Below are positions 58,733 through 64,000 of a DNA stretch of 64,000 nucleotides, piece after piece. Each line of letters opens with the position of its first letter. The stretch's first letter is position 1. The stretch lies in NCBI RefSeq assembly GCF_003346515.1, contig NZ_QQNA01000002.1, forward strand, positions 45,900 through 109,899. Direction: 5' to 3'. The stretch comes from Streptomyces corynorhini (GTDB lineage Bacteria > Actinomycetota > Actinomycetes > Streptomycetales > Streptomycetaceae). The notes beneath the pieces are model-generated. The model had not been told where the DNA came from, ran no database searches, and saw nothing but the letters and a program-made list of their open reading frames with translations. The translations under genes and the position numbers were made by a program.

Positions 58733-58936
58733 CTAGGGCCTCTCGTTTGGATCATGCCGAGCTCGCGAGCCCTGGCACCGCGCCTCGCCGCGTTGTCGTC
58801 AGTCATCCCCAAGGTCTCGGCTTCGCTCGACCAGGGGAGACCCCATCCGCTCCGCGTGGGCTCCCTCCTCCGCCTCGCGATCCACGGCACCAGACCCCGC
58901 TCCCTCATCCGGCCTGATCCAAACGAAAGACCCTAG
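58733..58936. mobile_element. MITE-like element (204 bp) abutting the hrdB stop codon
   Basis: Both ends carry the same 26-base terminal inverted repeat with three mismatches: left CTAGGGCCTCTCGTTTGGAT (58733 on) and right, read inward, CTAGGGTCTTTCGTTTGGAT (58936 back), then CA(T/G)GCC. The interior (58760-58910) is non-coding and lacks a transposase. CTAG at both ends may be the target duplication or part of the repeat; YTAR targets are typical of IS5-type elements. The right CTAG contains the hrdB stop codon (TAG on the minus strand, 58933-58935). It is probably mobilised by a related transposase elsewhere in the genome. Confidence 0.7.
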
Positions 58937-60483
58937 TCGAGGTAGTCGCGCAGGACCTGCGAGCGCGACGGGTGGCGCAGCTTCGACATCGTCTTGGACT
59001 CGATCTGGCGGATGCGCTCACGCGTCACGCCGTAGACCTTGCCGATCTCGTCCAGCGTCTTGGGCTGGCCGTCGGTGAGACCGAAGCGCATGGAGACCAC
59101 GCCCGCCTCCCGCTCGGAGAGGGTGTCGAGCACCGAGTGCAGCTGCTCCTGGAGGAGCGTGAAGCTCACCGCGTCGGCGGGCACGACCGCCTCGGAGTCC
59201 TCGATGAGGTCTCCGAACTCGCTGTCGCCGTCCTCGCCCAGCGGCGTGTGCAGCGAGATCGGCTCGCGTCCGTACTTCTGGACCTCGATGACCTTCTCGG
59301 GGGTCATGTCGAGTTCCTTGGCCAGCTCCTCCGGGGTGGGCTCGCGGCCCAGGTCCTGGAGCATCTGACGCTGCACGCGCGCGAGCTTGTTGATGACCTC
59401 GACCATGTGCACCGGGATACGGATGGTGCGGGCCTGGTCGGCCATGGCGCGGGTGATCGCCTGACGGATCCACCAGGTGGCGTACGTGGAGAACTTGTAG
59501 CCCTTGGTGTAGTCGAACTTCTCGACGGCGCGGATCAGACCGAGGTTGCCCTCCTGGATCAGGTCCAGGAAGAGCATGCCGCGGCCGGTGTAGCGCTTGG
59601 CCAGCGAGACCACGAGCCGGAGGTTGGCCTCCAGCAGGTGGTTCTTGGCGCGGCGGCCGTCCTCGGCGATGATCTCCAGCTCGCGTTTGAGCTTGGGGGC
59701 CAGCTTGTCGGAGTTGGCGAGCTTGTCCTCGGCGAAGAGACCGGCCTCGATGCGCTTGGCCAGCTCGACCTCCTGCTCGGCGTTGAGGAGCGGGACCTTG
59801 CCGATCTGCTTGAGGTAGTCCTTGACCGGGTCGGCGGTGGCACCGGCGACGGCGACCTGCTGCGCGGGCGCGTCGTCCTCGTCGTCGTCGGAGAGGACGA
59901 AGCCCTTGTTCTCGCCCTCGGTCTCCTCCTCCTCGCCCTTGCCGGCCTGGATCTCCTCGGTCGGCTCCTCGCCGTCGGCCTCGTCCGCGTCCTTCTTGCC
60001 CGCGGCCTTCTTGGTGGTCGCCTTCTTGGCCGTGGTCTTCTTGACCGCGGCCTTCTTGGCGACGGTCTTCTTCGCGGCGGCCTTCTTGGCCGGAGCGAGG
60101 GACTCGTCGGCCCCCGCGTCCGCGCTCTGCGCCGCCGGGGCGGCGGTGGCGGCCGCGACGGTCCTGGTCGTCGTGGTCGTCTTGGCCGCGACGGTCTTGG
60201 TGGCGGTGCGCTTGACCGGGCTCTTCGCTGCGACGCTCTTGCGGGTGCGCTTCGGCGACTCCGCGGCACTGACCATCAGCGTCACACCCTCTTCCTCGAG
60301 GATCTGGTTGAGGCTGCGCAGAACGTTCTTCCACTGGGTTGGCGGAATCTGGTCGGCCTCGAAGGCGCGACGCACGTCATCGCCGGCGATCTGCCCATCA
60401 GCCTTTCCCCGCTCGATGAGCGCCATCACAGACTCGGACTCGGCGATCTCCGGCGGGAGGGTACGGGATGTGCTGGCCGACAC
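58933..60483 (-). CDS. hrdB: HrdB, principal RNA polymerase sigma factor
   Basis: 516 aa from GTG 60483 ([27 protein letters not shown]), with GAGAGG upstream. Region 1.1 spans about 1-80 ([29 protein letters not shown]); a Lys/Ala-rich histone-like segment (about 120-175, [13 protein letters not shown]...) and an acidic part (about 175-215) follow; region 1.2 starts at [27 protein letters not shown]; region 2 has [29 protein letters not shown] and [19 protein letters not shown] (-10 recognition); region 3; region 4 ends [28 protein letters not shown] (-35 recognition). Essential housekeeping sigma. The element inserted after the stop leaves the protein unchanged. Confidence 0.97.
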   Translation of the reverse strand: MSASTSRTLPPEIAESESVMALIERGKADGQIAGDDVRRAFEADQIPPTQWKNVLRSLNQILEEEGVTLMVSAAESPKRTRKSVAAKSPVKRTATKTVAAKTTTTTRTVAAATAAPAAQSADAGADESLAPAKKAAAKKTVAKKAAVKKTTAKKATTKKAAGKKDADEADGEEPTEEIQAGKGEEEETEGENKGFVLSDDDEDDAPAQQVAVAGATADPVKDYLKQIGKVPLLNAEQEVELAKRIEAGLFAEDKLANSDKLAPKLKRELEIIAEDGRRAKNHLLEANLRLVVSLAKRYTGRGMLFLDLIQEGNLGLIRAVEKFDYTKGYKFSTYATWWIRQAITRAMADQARTIRIPVHMVEVINKLARVQRQMLQDLGREPTPEELAKELDMTPEKVIEVQKYGREPISLHTPLGEDGDSEFGDLIEDSEAVVPADAVSFTLLQEQLHSVLDTLSEREAGVVSMRFGLTDGQPKTLDEIGKVYGVTRERIRQIESKTMSKLRHPSRSQVLRDYLD

Positions 60484-60651
60484 GAACAACCTCTCGGAAC
60501 GATGGAAACGGCTTCCGGCCCCGCCCATGATCGGGCCGGAGCCGACGACCGTCGGCTGGGGATGTGCCGACGGCGCGGGCTTGCGCCTCGGAGCTGAATA
60601 CAGCGCCACGGCGTGGCGTTCGTATTCCTTCCTCGGCAGTCACCTCTTAGG

Positions 60652-60678
60652 TCATCGCACTGTCTCCAGGAGTGTTAC
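60652..60678 (-). promoter_or_regulatory. candidate ECF-type promoter of hrdB
   Basis: On the minus strand GTAACA (60678-60673), 15 bases, then CGATGA (60657-60652). GTAAC with a CGAT-type -10 is the pattern of ECF sigma promoters. In Streptomyces hrdB is transcribed mainly by the ECF sigma ShbA and secondarily by SigR (established). Distance to the GTG start is about 170 bases. Base match only, not mapped. Confidence 0.4.
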
Positions 60679-60827
60679 GCCCAATCCACGTGGCCCGAGT
60701 CACACCCCAATCGCGACAAGTGGCCAGAAGCGGGATTTAAGGCATCACCCTCGCGTCGCCGGACCCCGGGGCCCGGCGACACACGACGCGTACTTCCCCG
60801 TACGCCCCGGCCCGGGATCATGTGCTC

Positions 60828-61715
60828 TCAGTGCTCGCGCGGCGCCGGAACGACGCGCTCCACCTCCGGCTGGACCATGAGCAACTGACGCATGGCCGAC
60901 TCCGCGGCGGCTCCGTCGCCGGAACCCAGCGCGTCGACGATCCGCGCGTGGTGACCGAGCGAGGTCTCGGTCGGACGGTCGCATCCGCTGATCGGACCGC
61001 CCGAGACCTGGAGGGCGGCCGAGACGATCCCCGAAAGGTGTTCGAGCATCCGGTTGCCCGCGAGCTGGATCAGCAGGGAGTGATATTCGGCGTCGGCGCG
61101 CGCGAAGGTGATCGAGTCGCCCTGCGCGAGCGCGTGGCCCATGATCCCCACCATCTCGGAAAGGCGCTGCTGGACATCCGTCCGGCCGTGGCCGGAGGCC
61201 AGCCGCGCGGCGAGGGGCTCGATCGTCCAGCGCAGCTCGCTCAGCTCACGGCGCTGGTCGTCGCGCTGCGGCCCGAACGCACGCCATTCGATGATGTCGG
61301 GGTCCAGCAGATTCCAGTCGCTCACCGGGCGGACGCGGGTGCCGACATTGGGCCTGGCGCTCACGAGCCCCTTGGCCTCGAGAACGCGCAGCGACTCCCG
61401 CACCACCGTGCGGGAGACCTCGAAGCGCTGGCCGATCTCCTCGGGAACGAGCGGACGGTCGGCGCCCAGGTCGCCGGAGACGATCATCTGTCCGAGCTGC
61501 TGGACGAGTTGGCCGTGCAGCCCGCGGCCACGGCTGCCGGCCGAGCGCCGGCCCACGCGGCCCAGATCGGTATCGGCGCCGTCCCAGACGGGGGCGGTCA
61601 CGCGATCGGCGCCGGGCGCCTCCGCGTAGGGGTAACGGTCGAGTCCACCCGGTTCGGCGAGGCCGGACTCGACGGAGCGGGCGGCGGTCATCATGGTGTG
61701 CGCAAGGGTACTCAC
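60828..61715 (-). CDS. whiH: WhiH, GntR-family sporulation regulator
   Basis: 295 aa from GTG 61715 (VSTLAHTMMTAARS), with AAAGGAT directly upstream. The length equals what I recall for WhiH. An N-terminal extension (1-60, RYPYAEAPGADRV) precedes the winged helix (about 65-135: QLVQQLGQMIVSGDLGADRPLVPEEIGQRFEVSRTVVRESLRVLEAKGLVSARPNVGTRV) and the FCD domain (about 150-285: LSELRWTIEPLAARLA, DAEYHSLLIQLAGN). Needed for sporulation septation in aerial hyphae, its ligand is unknown; it autoregulates. Neighbour of hrdB as in other Streptomyces. Normally transcribed by sigma WhiG. Confidence 0.93.
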   Translation of the reverse strand: MSTLAHTMMTAARSVESGLAEPGGLDRYPYAEAPGADRVTAPVWDGADTDLGRVGRRSAGSRGRGLHGQLVQQLGQMIVSGDLGADRPLVPEEIGQRFEVSRTVVRESLRVLEAKGLVSARPNVGTRVRPVSDWNLLDPDIIEWRAFGPQRDDQRRELSELRWTIEPLAARLASGHGRTDVQQRLSEMVGIMGHALAQGDSITFARADAEYHSLLIQLAGNRMLEHLSGIVSAALQVSGGPISGCDRPTETSLGHHARIVDALGSGDGAAAESAMRQLLMVQPEVERVVPAPREH

Positions 61716-61778
61716 GCATCCTTTGTCGGCGTTGATTCCACCACCCTTGAGGTCTTTGGTGAAAAGCACACGAAAGGG

Positions 61779-61804
61779 TGATCGGCGTCCGCCCTTCGAT
61801 TGAC
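61779..61804 (-). promoter_or_regulatory. candidate sigma-WhiG promoter of whiH
   Basis: Minus strand GTCAATCG (61804-61797), ten bases, then GCCGATCA (61786-61779). The -10 differs from the sigma-WhiG/FliA consensus GCCGATAA by one base; the -35 match to TAAA is weak. Position about 65 bases before the start fits the known dependence of whiH on WhiG. Confidence 0.45.
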
Positions 61805-61875
61805 GCCTTATCGGAAAGAAGCGGGCGCTGTCGGGGGAGTTGCGGACACTGCGGCACGGTCCGGTCGTTCCGTGG

Positions 61876-63843
61876 TCACCAACGGGCCCTCCGGCGAAGG
61901 CCGGTGAGCAGATACGCGCAGAGCAGGACCGACAGCGACAACGTGAGCGCCGCGGCCACCGGCTGGGCGGCCAGCCGGATCATGGCCATCAGCCAGTGGT
62001 CCGCCTGCCGGGGCCACTGCAGCCAGGCCAGCTCCCGCAGCCGGTCCGGAAGTCCGACCACCGAACGCACGGACGGTCCGGCGAGGGCCTTCTGTACGAG
62101 GGGGCCGACCAGGGTCGGTACGGCGACGACGGCGGCCATGCCGGCGATCGTGATCCGGAAGACCCCGGCGCCCAGCAGCCCGGCCCAGGCGCAGCCGACG
62201 GCCAGCCCGGCCCAACCGAGGGCCGGCGCTGCCCAGTTGTCCGGCACGGGCGCGGCGGCGGCCCCGTACACCAGGCGCAGGGCCCCGGCGTCGGCCAGGG
62301 CCGAGAGGGCGGCGAGGAGCAGGGCGACGCCGCCCGTGACGGCCAGTTTGGCGAGGAGCAGCCCGAGGCGGCGCGGGACGGTGCCCCGCGCCCCGGCGAG
62401 CGCGGGATAGCGGTACTCGTCGCCGAAGGAGAGCGCGCCGAGCAGTCCCGCCCCGAGCGCCGCCGGAGGCAGCGGCAGGACCGCGGGCCAGGCCGCCAGC
62501 AGCGCGGGCAGCGGGGTGGTGCCGGTACGGGCGAGGGGGACGGCGAGGGCCACGGAGGCGACGAGGACGGCGGCGACGATCAGCGGCGCGCTCCGCACCC
62601 CGAACATGCGGCGCAGCTCGTAGCGCACCGGCCGGAGCGGGCTGCGGACCGGCCGTGACGGCAGGGGCGGCGGCAGCGGCGCGGAGCCGCCGCGCGGCCC
62701 GCGCGCGGCGGCAGCCTCGGGGGCGTGCGCGGGGCCGGGCACCCGGACGACGTCCGCGCCGGAAGCGGCGTCAGCGGCAGGGGTGGCGGTGACAGGGGTG
62801 GCGGCAGCGGCGTCCGGCCCGCGCGTCGCCGAGGGAGCTACGGCGCCACGGGCGCCGCCCCGAGCGGGAGCGACAGGAGCGTGGACGGCCTCCGCACCGG
62901 GGGCGGTCGCGGCGGCGGGCACGGCCGCGGCGGGGGCAGAGGCGGCGGGCACGGGCGCGGCGGGGCCCGCGTCGCCGACCTCGTCGGCGAGCCGGTGCAC
63001 CAGTACGCCGTGCCGGAAGGCGGTCTCACCGATCTCGGGGCAGCTGCTGCCGTACACGGTCAGCAGACTGCCCGCGTCCTCCCTGGCGACCACCTCGACG
63101 GAGCGGCGGCTCGCGCGCGCCTCGCGGTTCAGCGCGTCCGCGAGACGGGCCGCGTGCGGGGTCCTGACGGCGACGCGGGGGCGCAGCCGGGTACGGGCGA
63201 AGGCGGACACGTGCTGGTCGGCGACGAGGCGGCCGCGGTCGATGGTGACGACGCGGTCCGCCGTCCTGGCCGCCTCCTTGGCGTCGGCGGTGGTGTAGAG
63301 AACAGTGCCGCCGTGCCCGGCGTGGGCGCGCAGCAGCCCGTACAGCCAGCTGTTCTCCCGGGGGGAGAGACCGGCCGAGGGGGCGTCGAGCAGCAGGGTG
63401 TGCGGGTCGCCCAGCAGGGCGGAGGCGAGCCCCAGCCTGCGGTCCATGCCGAGCGAGAGGGAGCCGAGGCGCTCGTCGCGCAGCGCGCCGAGGCCGACGA
63501 CCTCGATGAGTTCGTCGGCGCGGGAGACGGGGACGCCCGCAGCGGCGCAGAGCATCCGGAGCTGGCCCCGGACGGTACGTGCGGGGTGCCCCGGCACATC
63601 GCCGAGGAGCACCCCGATCTCGCGGGCGGGGTGGGCGATGCGGTGGAGCGGACGGCCGCGGAAGCAGGTGACCCCACGCCCCGGTTCGAGTTCGAGCATC
63701 AGCCGCAGCGCGGTGGTCTTCCCGGCCCCCGGGGCGCCGAGCAGCGCGGTGACACAGCCCGGCGGGGCCTCGAAGGTCAGATCGTCCACGGCCGGTGTGA
63801 GGTCGCGGCGGGGAGCGCTGGTCAATCCGATGGCCTGGAGCAT
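61876..63843 (-). CDS. fused ABC transporter (ATPase plus permease), degenerate catalytic motifs
   Basis: 655 aa. ATPase domain 1-240: Walker A GAPGAGKTT (36-44), signature replaced by SLGMDRR (LSGGQ position), Walker B LLLDAP with Ala at the catalytic Glu position, and TTADAKEA where the switch His is expected. An Ala/Pro-rich linker (about 295-400) leads to a membrane domain with about six helices (about 415-655: LIVAAVLVASVALAVPLA, PLPPAALGAGLLGAL, GMAAVVAVPTLVGPLV). Fusion of ATPase and permease in one chain is a Streptomyces feature of this locus. Loss of Glu, signature and His argues that it hydrolyses ATP slowly or serves as sensor; substrate unknown. Confidence 0.85.
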   Translation of the reverse strand: MLQAIGLTSAPRRDLTPAVDDLTFEAPPGCVTALLGAPGAGKTTALRLMLELEPGRGVTCFRGRPLHRIAHPAREIGVLLGDVPGHPARTVRGQLRMLCAAAGVPVSRADELIEVVGLGALRDERLGSLSLGMDRRLGLASALLGDPHTLLLDAPSAGLSPRENSWLYGLLRAHAGHGGTVLYTTADAKEAARTADRVVTIDRGRLVADQHVSAFARTRLRPRVAVRTPHAARLADALNREARASRRSVEVVAREDAGSLLTVYGSSCPEIGETAFRHGVLVHRLADEVGDAGPAAPVPAASAPAAAVPAAATAPGAEAVHAPVAPARGGARGAVAPSATRGPDAAAATPVTATPAADAASGADVVRVPGPAHAPEAAAARGPRGGSAPLPPPLPSRPVRSPLRPVRYELRRMFGVRSAPLIVAAVLVASVALAVPLARTGTTPLPALLAAWPAVLPLPPAALGAGLLGALSFGDEYRYPALAGARGTVPRRLGLLLAKLAVTGGVALLLAALSALADAGALRLVYGAAAAPVPDNWAAPALGWAGLAVGCAWAGLLGAGVFRITIAGMAAVVAVPTLVGPLVQKALAGPSVRSVVGLPDRLRELAWLQWPRQADHWLMAMIRLAAQPVAAALTLSLSVLLCAYLLTGLRRRARW

Positions 63844-63939
63844 CGCTATCTCTCGCGGGGAGGTGAGACCGCTCGGCGGCGGAGCGGGTACCGCAGCAAG
63901 ATAACGCTATATGTCCGACTTGCCAGGTAAGGCGTCGCC

Positions 63940-64000
63940 CGGGTGTCCGATCCGGGGGGGCTCCCCCTCCCCCTCCCCGCCCCCCCGGATCGGACACCCG
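63940..64000. terminator. large hairpin at the right edge
   Basis: Perfect 21-base arms CGGGTGTCCGATCCGGGGGGG (63940-63960) and complement (63980-64000) with a C-rich 19-base loop. It ends exactly at the window edge. Probably the terminator of a gene coming from the right or a two-way terminator in front of the ABC gene. Confidence 0.75.

Noticed and set aside
60600..60640. GGAAT motif near 60625 (minus strand) as SigR promoter of hrdB
   Set aside because: No GTT at the required 18-base distance, so only the GTAAC/CGATGA candidate was listed.
60734..60790. GC-rich repeats between hrdB and whiH considered as a terminator
   Set aside because: CGTCGCCGGACCCCGGGGCCCGGCGACAC-like pairing exists but is short and could not be separated from chance in this G+C context; may still serve whiH.

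Overview
The window is chromosomal DNA from a Streptomyces or close relative. Base composition is very high G+C, GTG and TTG starts are common, gene ends overlap by 1 or 4 bases, and the marker genes are diagnostic: the principal sigma factor HrdB with its Lys/Ala-rich N-terminal extension, the sporulation regulator WhiH, the cell-division protein SepH, the CutRS two-component system, and many actinobacterial DUF families (DUF3159, DUF3710, DUF3093, DUF4193, DUF5998, DUF7455). From memory the order follows the conserved Streptomyces core block around hrdB, sepH and cutRS. No rRNA, tRNA, CRISPR array, prophage or intact insertion sequence was seen.

Layout. 1-7.5 kb: potassium uptake, with two adjacent TrkA proteins and a damaged kdp operon (27-aa membrane peptide, in-frame kdpF::kdpB' fusion, kdpC, kdpD, kdpE; kdpA absent). 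7.6-11.4 kb: DUF3710, dUTPase, thioesterase, DUF3093 and DUF4193 housekeeping genes. 11.8-13.7 kb: CutRS. 14-21.7 kb: inositol monophosphatase, ferrochelatase, an MFS/aldonolactone-oxidase pair, a low-complexity membrane protein and sepH. 21.9-29.8 kb: sulfurtransferase, glyoxalase-fold protein, thymidine kinase, phosphodiesterase-like enzyme, DUF5998, a large GNAT/acyl-CoA synthetase fusion and HPr. 30-36.5 kb: secreted subtilase, GntR regulator, an M23 endopeptidase under a c-di-AMP (ydaO-type) riboswitch, and an M16 peptidase pair. 36.7-40.5 kb: type II topoisomerase A subunit and a CobW metallochaperone. 40.5-47.1 kb: a scar left by two divergent citrate synthase genes, then a sugar cluster (GH13 glucosidase, two permeases, binding lipoprotein, LacI regulator). 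47.2-54.6 kb: CitA/CitB-type two-component system, acetate-type symporter with DUF485 partner, and a NarL-type two-component system. 54.7-64 kb: topoisomerase B subunit, trypsin-like protease, a MITE-like element touching the hrdB stop codon, hrdB, whiH and a degenerate fused ABC transporter.

The two most unusual signals are deletion scars. In one, kdpF is fused in frame to the C-terminal half of kdpB, so KdpA and the KdpB phosphorylation site are gone. In the other, the C-terminal ends of two oppositely oriented citrate synthase genes lie head to head with both front parts missing. Both could be natural deletions, strain engineering or assembly collapse; read mapping over the junctions would tell. 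Further points of interest are the riboswitch, the MITE-like element between hrdB and its terminators, and in-frame minisatellites in three proteins.
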